Source: JAZLIT01 sp045617525
Lineage (GTDB): Bacteria > Bacillota > Bacilli > Bacillales_A > Planococcaceae
Reading direction: 5' to 3'
Assembly: GCA_045617525.1 (NCBI GenBank)
Contig: JAZLIT010000199.1
Span: forward strand, 1 to 15,075
Length of the DNA stretch: 15,075 nucleotides
Shown here: positions 1 through 7,432 of the stretch, piece by piece
Position numbering within the stretch: position 1 is the first letter of the stretch
How the letters are laid out: each line of letters opens with the position of its first letter
Position numbers and translations under genes: made by a program
Notes under the pieces: model-generated
What the model was told of the DNA's origin: nothing
What the model saw: the letters and a program-made list of their open reading frames with translations, nothing else
Database searches by the model: none

Positions 1-1649
1 TAATTGTAGGCGTTATTGCCGTTCCACTCGGGATGGCGTTTGCAATAGCGTCAGGTGTGAAACCAGAGTACGGTATTTACACAACAATTATTGCGGGAAT
101 TATCGTATCTATTTTTGGTGGATCAAAATTTCAAATTGCAGGGCCTACGGGTGCATTTATTCCAATACTATTAGGTATCGTTATTAGTTATGGATACGAA
201 AATCTATTGCTTGCAGGATTTTTAGCGGGAATACTGTTGTTATTAATGGGGATATTTAAGCTAGGAGAATTAATAAAATATATTCCAAGACCAGTTACAA
301 TTGGTTTTACGACGGGAATAGCAGTCACTATTTTTTCAGGTCAAATCAGTAACTTTTTAGGACTTACTGGTATTGAAAACAAAGAATATTTTATAGAAAA
401 AATGAAAGAAATTTATCTACATTTAAATACGATAAATATATATAGTGTAATTGTAGCGCTAATTGGCCTAACTCTAATTTTAATTACAAATAAATATCTA
501 CCTAAAATTCCAGGAGCATTAGTAGGATTAATAGGATCAAGTATAGTAGCAACGATATTTTTCCCGGAGCTACTAGCTACAATAGGTTCTACATATGGAG
601 AAATACCTAATACTTTACCGAGCCTACAATTTCCTGAAATAACATGGGATCGAATTAAAATGTTAATTGGTCCAGCTCTAATTATTGCTATGCTAGGAGG
701 TATAGAGTCATTATTATCTGCTGTCGTGGCTGATGAAATGACAGGTACAAAGCACAATAGTAATCGTGAATTAATCGGTCAAGGGATTGCCAATATGGTA
801 ACGCCTTTATTTGGTGGGATTCCTGCCACAGGTGCTATCGCTCGAACGGCAACCAATATAAAGAACGGTGCAGTATCCCAAGTATCCGGTATTATTCACG
901 GGTTAGTCGTCTTAGCTGTGCTCTTATTATTAGCGCCGATTGCATCTAATATTCCTTTAGCTAGTATGGCGCCTATCTTGATGGTAGTGGCGTGGAATAT
1001 GAGTGAAATGAAAAAATTTGGCCAAATTTTCAAAACGAGAACATGGGATTCAGTTATCCTTGTCACTATATTTTTATTAACTGTTTTTGTGGATTTAACT
1101 ACCGCTGTCGCAGTAGGTATATTACTTTCTATGAGTATCTTTGTAAAGAGTATGAGCGATATACATGTCGTTTCAAAGGTGCTGCCAGATCCAACTGATA
1201 AGCGCCAAAGAGTAACACCTCATATCTTAGATGAGGGACGCGACTGCCCACAAATTAATATTTGTACAATTGAAGGACCGTTATTTTTTGGGTCAGCACA
1301 GATGTTTGAAAAAACATTACGAGAGGTTGTTCATCTTGAAGCAAAAATATTAATTTTACGTCTAGGTAGGGTACCTTATATAGATACTACAGGTGCAACC
1401 AATCTCTCACATATCGTACAAACCATTAAAGCAAGTGGGGGAACTATTCTTGTATCAGCTTTACAAGCGCAACCAAAATCTATATTGAAAAAAACAGGAT
1501 TATATGATGAGATTGGAGAAAGTAATTTTTATGAACACACCGGAGATGCTATAAATTATGCGCTTAATAATATAAACTTAGACCAATGTATAGGTTGTAA
1601 GCATTATGCATTTCGTGAATGTAGTCGTTTATCCCAACCAGAAAAATAA
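1..1649 (+). CDS. SulP family anion (sulfate-type) permease with C-terminal STAS domain, 5' end outside window
   Basis: Integral membrane transporter of the SulP/SLC26 family, which moves sulfate, bicarbonate or other anions. The frame is already open at base 3 (IVGVIAVPLG) and runs into the first in-window ATG at 33. That ATG falls inside the conserved first transmembrane motif, so it is not the true start and roughly 20-30 residues are missing. Counting from the ATG, hydrophobic spans cover residues 1-375. The family signature, with ESLLSAVVAD and GGIPATGAIARTATN, lies at 224-275. A STAS domain at about 407-512 carries the DTTG loop (451-454), where related STAS domains can be phosphorylated. 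The tail has CIGC at 519-522 and Cys530, a small cysteine cluster. Substrate cannot be read from sequence. An intrinsic terminator follows at 1817-1857. Family confidence is high, substrate confidence low. Confidence 0.93.
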   Translation, partial: IVGVIAVPLGMAFAIASGVKPEYGIYTTIIAGIIVSIFGGSKFQIAGPTGAFIPILLGIVISYGYENLLLAGFLAGILLLLMGIFKLGELIKYIPRPVTIGFTTGIAVTIFSGQISNFLGLTGIENKEYFIEKMKEIYLHLNTINIYSVIVALIGLTLILITNKYLPKIPGALVGLIGSSIVATIFFPELLATIGSTYGEIPNTLPSLQFPEITWDRIKMLIGPALIIAMLGGIESLLSAVVADEMTGTKHNSNRELIGQGIANMVTPLFGGIPATGAIARTATNIKNGAVSQVSGIIHGLVVLAVLLLLAPIASNIPLASMAPILMVVAWNMSEMKKFGQIFKTRTWDSVILVTIFLLTVFVDLTTAVAVGILLSMSIFVKSMSDIHVVSKVLPDPTDKRQRVTPHILDEGRDCPQINICTIEGPLFFGSAQMFEKTLREVVHLEAKILILRLGRVPYIDTTGATNLSHIVQTIKASGGTILVSALQAQPKSILKKTGLYDEIGESNFYEHTGDAINYALNNINLDQCIGCKHYAFRECSRLSQPEK

Positions 1650-1732
1650 TAAATAGGTAGTTAAAGGAGAAGCTGATGAATTTAAAATGAAGATGATGAA
1701 GAAGTCGTAGAAAAGCATAGGAGAAGGTTATT

Positions 1733-1807
1733 ATGAAAATTAATTCATGGAATATTGATATTAACCTAGTCATTGATGCAGAACGGGAAATAGACGAATT
1801 GTTATAG
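1733..1807 (+). CDS. Possible 24-residue small protein downstream of sulP
   Basis: A 24-codon frame begins at an ATG (1733) five bases after a good AGGAGAAGG ribosome binding site and ends with TAG. The peptide starts MKINSWNIDINLVIDA and ends EREIDELL. It is acidic with no membrane segment. It sits between the permease stop and the terminator, so it would be on the same transcript. The bases just upstream (about 1670-1733) contain a frame rich in Asp, Glu and Arg codons, without a start, that ends at the TGA overlapping this ATG. The whole stretch could therefore be remains of a longer gene. I do not recognise it. Treat it as a candidate only. Confidence 0.3.
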   Translation: MKINSWNIDINLVIDAEREIDELL

Positions 1808-1816
1808 TAAACGAAG

Positions 1817-1857
1817 AATCCTACTACAATTGCGAGGGCTAATGAAGTAGGATTTTT
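1817..1857 (+). terminator. Intrinsic terminator after the SulP gene
   Basis: A 9-bp perfect stem (AATCCTACT at 1817-1825, AGTAGGATT at 1846-1854) with a 20-base loop is followed by a short T-run. It lies 168 bases after the permease stop and faces a convergent minus-strand gene. The T-run is on the plus strand, so it mainly serves the permease transcript. Confidence 0.65.
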
Positions 1858-1892
1858 AATTATAAGTGTACATCTTTTCGCTATTGTTACAT

Positions 1893-2498
1893 TTAAAGAT
1901 TTAAAGTAAGATAGCTTATTAAAACAACAAAGAACAATAAAGTTTCTATATTTACAAAAAATGTGTTGTTTTTAACTTTTGAAAATAACTTGATCGGTTC
2001 TAATAAAGTAGTAGCTACAACTAGTGGTAAGTAATAAAAAATTAGGGAAGTAAATAAAAACATAATACTTGCTAAAAATACGTCTCCATTACTCCAAAAA
2101 GCAAATCCTAAAAATAATGCCCAAATGCTTTTGAATATATTTGCTACTCCTTCAAAAGGATTAGACAATGTAGACATCATATAATCACCATGTGTGTTTG
2201 TAATTGAATTATTTGGATTATGTTTTAACATGAACGTGAGATGACCTGCTTGGAGTGTCATTGTAATGACAATCAACATTAAATAAATGAAGCCAAAAAT
2301 TGTTCCAACTAGTAATAGCTTCGAGTTTAATAATTCATACAAAGCCACTGGTAAGGGAAACCACATTGCATACATAAATGCCATTGAAATATGTAGAAAA
2401 GCAAATTCGTTACGTTTAATCAATTTAAGGAACGTAAAAATGATTATTAAAAAAATTAATATTCCAATCCAACCTAATATCCCTGTAGAAATTAGCAT
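1893..2498 (-). CDS. Unrecognised polytopic membrane protein, 201 aa
   Basis: The start is ATG at 2498, with an AGGAGGG ribosome binding site directly upstream and correct spacing. The protein is very hydrophobic. Likely membrane segments are residues 6-26, 34-56, 60-83, 122-165 (probably two passes) and 182-199. Between them, at about 92-118, is a polar loop with KHNPNNSITNTHGD. No catalytic motif or transporter signature is visible and I do not recognise the family. It is transcribed toward the SulP gene (convergent). It appears to be a single-gene unit: the 500 bases upstream hold only a terminator and a decayed gene. It looks intact, with normal length and no internal stop. Confidence 0.75.
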   Translation of the reverse strand: MLISTGILGWIGILIFLIIIFTFLKLIKRNEFAFLHISMAFMYAMWFPLPVALYELLNSKLLLVGTIFGFIYLMLIVITMTLQAGHLTFMLKHNPNNSITNTHGDYMMSTLSNPFEGVANIFKSIWALFLGFAFWSNGDVFLASIMFLFTSLIFYYLPLVVATTLLEPIKLFSKVKNNTFFVNIETLLFFVVLISYLTLNL

Positions 2499-2644
2499 AA
2501 ACCCTCCTATATATTCCTGATTTCGTTTATTAACATTTTACATTATTTATCTGATTAATTTATAAAGAATTCGAAAAGAGTAGTTTGCATTTTCAGTAAA
2601 TTTTCAGGCTTAGCCAAATAAGGATGGGATATTAATATAATGAG

Positions 2645-2890
2645 CTAATAAGTACCAAGCATATTATCAAGAAAACTCAAATCAAAAGGAAAAGCTGAAA
2701 ACATCCGGTCAAAATCTTCTTTTACATGCGATAATTGTTTAAAGGAATCATCAGGTAGAAATACTTTTACTTATATATTATGTGCATGTATCCCTATATT
2801 GGAGGGCTCGTCAGCTGTTCGAATCGACAATAATCTGAAGTGTAAGCTTAAAATTAGGCTCACCGCGCTTTAAATTTCGGTAAAATAGAA
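2645..2890 (-). pseudogene. Unrecognised gene remnant with frameshift and stop
   Basis: Read on the minus strand, bases 2890 to 2645 give protein-like sequence in two frames. The first is LFYRNLKRGEPNFKLTLQII followed by VDSNS and a stop. Joined by a one-frame change is DEPSNIGIHAHNI, a stop, then VKVFLPDDSFKQLSH, VKEDFDRMFSAFPFDLSF, LDNMLGTY and a final TAG. The composition (charged stretches alternating with Phe/Leu, and a plausible PFDLSFLDN motif) looks like decayed coding sequence rather than noise. No start codon with a ribosome binding site is present. It begins right after the hairpin at 2891-2934. I cannot name the family. The rest of 2499-2999 contains only that hairpin and nothing else I can support. 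Confidence 0.45.
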
Positions 2891-2934
2891 AGAAAAGGTT
2901 AGCTTAGACCATATAGTCTTAGCTAACCTTTTCT
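2891..2934 (-). terminator. Strong, probably bidirectional intrinsic terminator
   Basis: Two 19-base arms (2891-2909 and 2916-2934) are complementary except for one mismatch, with a 6-base loop. A-runs on one side and T-runs on the other make it U-tailed in both directions. On the minus strand it ends the oligopeptidase pseudogene, whose remnant stop codon (2934-2936) abuts the stem. Confidence 0.85.
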
Positions 2935-3951
2935 TAGTATCTTACTTGAGTTTTGCAATAAACCTCAACAAAGTGAGCAGGGACTAATTTCCCCCCCCGT
3001 TATACTTCTATGATTGATGAGCATTTCTCCTGTTTCTTTTGTGAAAACTCTGGAGAAATCTTAGTTTCGATATGACGAAGAAGCTGTGCTGCCATTAATT
3101 CTCCTAAGAGATAATTTTGGTAGTAAACAGGTGCGAGTGAAAAATGAATTTTTGCTGCCCAATCAGGATTAGCAGTTATATCTGGCGGAGCGATTAACTG
3201 AATTTCATTTACAGTTTTCCACCATAAAGCGTTTAAATCTTGATTAGGATTTTCGTACAGCTCTTTTTCAAAAAACACAAAAAGGGTTCAACATAATGCC
3301 ATGGGCGAATATCCTCTGGAGTAATTCCAAATTTAATTGCTAAACGTTCATCTAGTTCCTTCTTCATTGAGCGATAGGCTTCATCTGATTGAGCAATGAG
3401 CTCATTGAAAATAGCGAATACCTCATCAGGGTCAAGTTCTTGAAGCGCAAAGCTCATTTGATGGTGGTTATCATAACCAAGTAGTTGTGCAGCTTCATTG
3501 CGTTTCTTTACAAGTTCAAGCAGGTCTTTTTCTACAATTTTTCCAACTTCCTTACTAGCAAGCCATACTTTTTTGCGTAATTCTTGGTCATTACTATTCA
3601 ACAATACATCTCGAATTTCATTAGCAGAATACTTCTTTTCATCCACTTCTGGTGAGTATGTATTAAATAATAAATTTAGTTCAGAAGCGCGTTTTGATAA
3701 ATCAGCAATCACCTCTTCAGGGAGTTGGCTGCCTTTCATTGCACTTAGTAAGTTGCTAGAAAGTGTTTTGTGTTCTCGTATGCATCTTTTGAAGAGAATA
3801 ACAGATTGTACCTGGTTTCAGCTTCACTTAATTTAGCTGTCCACTCAGGGTCTCCCGTTGTTTGGGCCATCCAATTTGCCTCGGCCGCAGCAATGTATAA
3901 TACTTTCATTTGATCATTGAAATCTTTTAGAAATGTTTGTAGTGTTTCCAT
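2934..3951 (-). pseudogene. PepF/M2-M3-like zinc oligopeptidase, multiply broken and missing its active site
   Basis: Intact members are cytoplasmic zinc peptidases of roughly 530 residues (family knowledge) with an HEXXH-type centre. Three frames of one such gene are visible. The N-terminus (3951 to 3745, starting METLQTFLKDF, preceded by AGAAAGGTG) hits a stop after HFLATY. A second frame resumes at about 3750 with LLSAMKGSQLPEEV and reads through GYDNHHQMSF and RPWHYVEPF to about 3283. It then jumps directly to FFEKELYENPNQDLNALWW and HFSLAPVYYQNYLLGEL (3278 to about 3035), which in intact homologues lies far downstream. The metal-binding core between them is absent and no HEXXH remains. 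A lost A near 3035 shifts GEMLINH out of frame. After a G-run (2990-2998 on this strand) the true C-terminus HFVEVYCKTQVRY reappears. It cannot make an active enzyme. Confidence 0.85.
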
Positions 3952-4091
3952 ATATATCGCACCTTTCTATTTCAAAGTATCCCCATTGTTACATTATTAA
4001 GAATTCATTAAAGATATTCTTGGAATTTTAAAAAATATATAAAAAGTAAGGTTGATTTAAACATAATTCTATTAACTTGTTATATTTTGTA

Positions 4092-4727
4092 TTAAATTTC
4101 TGACTTTAAAATGAGCCCCCCAAGCATACAACTTGTAAAACCAACCATCTCTTCTACTAAATCAAAGCTTTCATCGTGAATTAACCAATCATATACGTTC
4201 GCACGCATACAACGCTCCATATATTTTGTGGCAACCTCAAGTGTCACATCAGGCTTAAATTCATGCTGATTGATTCCTTCTATTACGAATTGACGTAGCA
4301 TTTGAAAAATTTTACGTTTAGGGTTGATTAAAAAATGATTTTTCTCCACTTCTTTTGTCATAGCTGCCGTATAAACCGTCCGTAACATATCTTTTCCGAC
4401 ATGATTTTGCAAATAAATCATCTGTTCCCTAAAAATAAATAGTATTTTACCAACTGCATTTAAGTGATGAGGAATATTTTTCTCTATTTCTATATAATAA
4501 TTATCCATTTCTTTAAACTTTTCCAAAATAACATCATATTTGGATGGGAAGTGTGTATAAAAAGTCCCCTTAGATACATCACATGCCTTTGTTATCTGCT
4601 CCACAGACACATATTCAAAGCCGTGTTTAGTGAATAAGTTCAATGCGGTTATATAAAGGTTTTGTTTTGTTAATAAAGCTCTTTTTTGCCGTTCTGTTAG
4701 TTGCTGATTAATTCCAAACCCCTCCAA
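4092..4727 (-). CDS. TetR family transcriptional repressor, likely regulator of the divergent catabolic operon
   Basis: One-domain DNA-binding repressor of about 210 residues. The N-terminal helix-turn-helix is at about 41-60 (SVEQITKACDVSKGTFYTHF), with the usual GTFYxHFxSK signature. The rest is a helical ligand-binding and dimerisation domain with no recognisable effector motif. It is divergent from the operon beginning at 4936, and a 33-bp near-palindrome lies between the two. This arrangement usually means repression of the neighbour and of itself, relieved by a substrate-derived ligand. The start is odd. The longest frame begins with TTG at 4727-4725, but the only Shine-Dalgarno-like sequence, GGAGGGG (4725-4719), overlaps it and sits six bases before an ATT codon (4712-4710). 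An in-frame stop lies just upstream of TTG. Either TTG is used without a clear site, or initiation is at ATT, giving IleAsnGlnGln as the encoded N-terminus. Confidence 0.9.
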   Translation of the reverse strand: MEGFGINQQLTERQKRALLTKQNLYITALNLFTKHGFEYVSVEQITKACDVSKGTFYTHFPSKYDVILEKFKEMDNYYIEIEKNIPHHLNAVGKILFIFREQMIYLQNHVGKDMLRTVYTAAMTKEVEKNHFLINPKRKIFQMLRQFVIEGINQHEFKPDVTLEVATKYMERCMRANVYDWLIHDESFDLVEEMVGFTSCMLGGLILKSEI

Positions 4728-4782
4728 ACTATTTTAATATCAATAAAAACAGAAAAGATGATTTTTGTAGATAAAAAGTGCA

Positions 4783-4811
4783 TTGACTTAGAAAAAAGTA
4801 GTGTATATTAT
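4783..4811 (+). promoter_or_regulatory. Sigma-A promoter of the catabolic operon
   Basis: A -35 TTGACT (4783-4788) and a -10 TATTAT (4806-4811) are separated by 17 bases. The predicted start point is near 4818, giving a leader of about 115 bases before the first gene. The start point falls inside the palindrome at 4813-4845. Confidence 0.7.
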
Positions 4812-4812
4812 T

Positions 4813-4845
4813 TAATTAACCACAGTCACTGACTGCGGTCAATTA
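4813..4845. promoter_or_regulatory. 33-bp near-palindromic operator, likely TetR binding site
   Basis: The dyad is centred on C4829. Left arm TAATTAACCACAGTCA (4813-4828) and right arm TGACTGCGGTCAATTA (4830-4845) pair at 14 of 16 positions, with a perfect inner CAGTCA/TGACTG. It covers the predicted transcription start of the catabolic operon. On the other strand TTGACC (4842-4837) followed 17-18 bases later by TTAATT/TAATTA could be the tetR promoter, so one bound dimer (or pair) could block both directions. The octamer TTAACCAC occurs at 4816-4823 and again at 4846-4853. Confidence 0.7.
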
Positions 4846-4903
4846 TTAACCACCATCTTTTTATTCACTCTAATTGAATTTTGCAACTTATTCAACAATG
4901 AAA

Positions 4904-4917
4904 TGTAAGGGCTTTCA
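4904..4917 (+). promoter_or_regulatory. CcpA cre-like box (catabolite repression)
   Basis: TGTAAGGGCTTTCA matches the Bacillus cre consensus (TGWNANCGNTNWCA) at every defined position except the central C, which is G here. It lies about 87 bases after the predicted start point and just before the ribosome binding site (4922-4928), a usual location for CcpA roadblock repression. This suggests the operon is shut off by preferred sugars. Confidence 0.55.
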
Positions 4918-4935
4918 TAAAAGGGAGGAATGTAC

Positions 4936-5829
4936 ATGACACACACGATTGGGTTTATCGGATTAGGTAATATGGGTTTACCTATGGCAACTAACCTTGT
5001 CAATGCCGGTTATAAAGTACTCGGCTTTGACACGAATGAAGTGAGCAATGAAAAGTTTGTAGCAAATGGGGGGACAGCTGTTGGGGATGTTGTACAACTC
5101 ATTGCGGAAAGTACGGTCGTTTTAACGAGTTTACCAACACCGCAAGTCGTTTCTGCTGTCTATCGCGGGCCAAAAGGAATTATCCAAACAGCTAATCGGG
5201 GAACAATTTTAGTCGATTTCAGTACGGTCAATCCACAACTGAATGACGAGTTATATGCGGATGCACAACAAGCTGAACTGCATTACTTAGGTGCTCCTGT
5301 AAGTGGTGGTGTTATTGGGGCGATTAACGCCACTTTAACAATCATGGTCGGTGGCGAGTCGGAAATTCATCAACAAATTACTACCATTCTTAATACGCTT
5401 GGTAAAAATATTTATCATCTCGGCATTTCACCAAGTATTGGTACACGCATTAAATTGCTTAATAATTTGATGATAGGTTTCTATACAGAAGCCGTTGCCG
5501 AAACAATTGTCCTCGGTGAACAAATGGGTATTGAAGCAGATATATTATTTGAAGTGTTGAGCAATAGTTACGGTCAGAGCCGTATATTCGAACGTAACTA
5601 CTTAGAGTACATGAAAAATGACGACTACAATCCAGGGTTTACAACGAATCTATTATTAAAAGACTTAAAATTAGCAAAAGAAATGGCTCAACAAGTCGGG
5701 GTGCCACTACCTATTGGCGATAAGCTCGTAGATTTATATAGTACGATCTCAGAAGAAGGTTTCGGTGATAAGGATATGGCAGCTTCATATCTTAGTCTTA
5801 AAAATAAAACAAAAATAGAACAACTATAA
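4936..5829 (+). CDS. Beta-hydroxyacid dehydrogenase (3-hydroxyisobutyrate dehydrogenase / GarR-like)
   Basis: NAD(P)-dependent cytosolic enzyme of the beta-hydroxyacid dehydrogenase family, which interconverts 3-hydroxyacids (3-hydroxyisobutyrate, 3-hydroxypropionate, glycerate) and semialdehydes. At 297 residues it is the usual length. The Rossmann motif GLGNMG is at 9-14 and DFSTVNP at 94-100. The substrate-binding PVSGG is at 121-125, and the catalytic Lys173 sits in KLLNNLM with Asn177. An ATG at 4930 is in frame, but the AGGGAGG site (4922-4928) is only one base from it and seven from the ATG at 4936, so 4936 is preferred. It is the first gene of a four-gene operon; its stop codon overlaps the ribosome binding site of the next. 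PVSGG argues against a YihU-like sulfolactaldehyde reductase. The MmsA-like partner suggests the pair oxidises a 3-hydroxyacid, but the substrate is inferred. Confidence 0.88.
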   Translation: MTHTIGFIGLGNMGLPMATNLVNAGYKVLGFDTNEVSNEKFVANGGTAVGDVVQLIAESTVVLTSLPTPQVVSAVYRGPKGIIQTANRGTILVDFSTVNPQLNDELYADAQQAELHYLGAPVSGGVIGAINATLTIMVGGESEIHQQITTILNTLGKNIYHLGISPSIGTRIKLLNNLMIGFYTEAVAETIVLGEQMGIEADILFEVLSNSYGQSRIFERNYLEYMKNDDYNPGFTTNLLLKDLKLAKEMAQQVGVPLPIGDKLVDLYSTISEEGFGDKDMAASYLSLKNKTKIEQL

Positions 5830-5841
5830 GGAGGAAATAAA

Positions 5842-7362
5842 ATGGAAACAACACAAGCAGTGAAAGTATTAACACACTTTATTGGGGGTGAAATGGTAGA
5901 AGGCACAAGTAATCGTTTCGGTGATGTTTACAACCCAAGTACAGGTGAAGTAATTGCAAAAGTCCCTTTAGCTACCGCAGAAGAAACATACCAGGCTATT
6001 GAGGCAGCGCAAAAGGCCTTTCCAAAATGGCGTGATTTATCCGTAGGTAAGCGTGCAGATGTCGTCTTGAAATTCCGTAATCTGCTCACTGAGAACCAAG
6101 ACCGTCTTACTCAAATTATTTGTGCGGAAAGTGGTAAAACAGTAGACGATGCAAAAGGTGAGATTACACGTGCTTTAGAATCTGTGGATCTAGCGATTGG
6201 CGTGCCGCATCTGGTAAAAGGTGAGTACTCTGTCAATGTTGGTGGGCAAATCAATGCTTACTCTGCAAAGTATCCATTAGGTGTTGTGGCAGCCATTTCG
6301 CCATTCAACTTCCCAATCATGGTCCCATTAGCACAAACAAGTATGGCCGTTGCTGTAGGAAACGCGGTTATTTTAAAAGCATCTGAAAAAGTACCAATGA
6401 CTGCTCTTTTCATCAGTGAATTATGGAAAAAAGCCGGTTTACCAGATGGTATTTGGACAGTTATAAATGGTGATAAAGATGCAGTAAATGAAATTTTGGA
6501 AAACCCAAAAGTTCAAGCAATCTCATTCGTTGGTTCTACACCTGTCGCACAATACATTTACGAAACAGGTTCAAAATATGGCAAACGGGTTAATGCATTT
6601 GGTGGCGGTAAAAATAACATGGTCGTTATGCCTGATGCAGACTTAACACAAGTGGCGGATGCATTTATTGGTGCTGCTTATGGGGCTGCTTCTCAACGCT
6701 GTATGGCTATTTCAACAATCATACCTGTCGGAGAAGAAACAGCAGATAAATTAGTGGCCATTCTTAAAGAAAAAATTAATGCGCTAAAAGTGGGTTCTTA
6801 TACAGAAGCCGATTCAGATTTCGGTCCAGTAATTTCTCAACAATCAAAAGATGCCGTATTAAATGCAATTGCACGTGGGGTGGAAGAAGGCGTTGAAGTG
6901 ATTTGTGATGGTCGTGACCTCGATATCGTCAAACAATCTAAAGGATTCTTCGTTGGTCCAACACTTTTAGATAAAGTAAAACCGGGGATGGATATTTATG
7001 AACAAGAAGTCTTTGGCCCAGCGCGTAATGTGGTACGTGTTAGTTCATTAGAAGAAGCAATCGATTTAATCAATAAACATGAATTAGCAAATGGTGTGAC
7101 TATCTATACAAATGATGGTGCTGCCGCACGTAAATTTACAACAGAAATCGATGTCGGAATGGTTGGAGTAAATGTACCGATTCCAATTCCTGTTGGTTAC
7201 CATAATTTTGCTGGTTTTAAAGGCTCACGTTTTGGCGAGGGTCATATGTTTGGTCCTGACCAAGCACGCTTCTATACAAAAACTAAAACAGTATCAGAAC
7301 GTTGGCCAACTACAACAACGGTGTCTACTTCTACATTTGCTTTTCCTAGCAATAATGAATAA
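5842..7362 (+). CDS. MmsA-like (methyl)malonate-semialdehyde dehydrogenase family aldehyde dehydrogenase
   Basis: Aldehyde dehydrogenase of 506 residues with AAGGAGG seven bases before ATG. Visible motifs are PFNFP (154-158, oxyanion Asn156), GSTPVA (231-236), AFGGGKNN (252-259), SQRCMAIS (284-291, nucleophile Cys287), EVFGP (389-393) and the family-typical C-terminal GFKGSRFGEGHMFGPD (458-473) followed by RFYTKTKTVSERW. These place it with MmsA/IolA-type enzymes, which use CoA and can decarboxylate (methyl)malonate semialdehyde to propionyl- or acetyl-CoA. At the position where ordinary aldehyde dehydrogenases have the general-base Glu, this protein has Phe253; in MmsA enzymes this Glu is also replaced, usually by Asn. 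That agrees with acyl-CoA rather than free-acid release, but is unusual. The last 17 residues are a Thr/Ser-rich extension. It lies between a hydroxyacid dehydrogenase and a permease. Confidence 0.88.
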   Translation: METTQAVKVLTHFIGGEMVEGTSNRFGDVYNPSTGEVIAKVPLATAEETYQAIEAAQKAFPKWRDLSVGKRADVVLKFRNLLTENQDRLTQIICAESGKTVDDAKGEITRALESVDLAIGVPHLVKGEYSVNVGGQINAYSAKYPLGVVAAISPFNFPIMVPLAQTSMAVAVGNAVILKASEKVPMTALFISELWKKAGLPDGIWTVINGDKDAVNEILENPKVQAISFVGSTPVAQYIYETGSKYGKRVNAFGGGKNNMVVMPDADLTQVADAFIGAAYGAASQRCMAISTIIPVGEETADKLVAILKEKINALKVGSYTEADSDFGPVISQQSKDAVLNAIARGVEEGVEVICDGRDLDIVKQSKGFFVGPTLLDKVKPGMDIYEQEVFGPARNVVRVSSLEEAIDLINKHELANGVTIYTNDGAAARKFTTEIDVGMVGVNVPIPIPVGYHNFAGFKGSRFGEGHMFGPDQARFYTKTKTVSERWPTTTTVSTSTFAFPSNNE

Positions 7363-7379
7363 TTGATTTTTATTTGATT

Positions 7380-7416
7380 AAGCTGCATAGATCCCAAAAT
7401 GGTCTGTGTAGCTTTT
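7380..7416 (+). promoter_or_regulatory. Intercistronic terminator-like hairpin between the dehydrogenase and permease genes
   Basis: An imperfect stem pairs 7380-7394 with 7401-7414 through G-U wobbles and a single-base bulge, has a 6-base loop, and is followed by TTTT. It lies in the only long gap inside the operon (70 bases), just before the GGGG-type ribosome binding site of the permease. It could be a partial terminator that lowers permease expression, or an mRNA-stabilising stem. Confidence 0.5.
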
Positions 7417-7432
7417 AAGGGGATGGAATAAT

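Noticed and set aside
4936..5829. Sulfolactaldehyde reductase (YihU-type) role for the first operon gene
   Set aside because: The substrate loop is the PVSGG of ordinary beta-hydroxyacid dehydrogenases rather than the variant I associate with YihU, and no sulfosugar genes are nearby.
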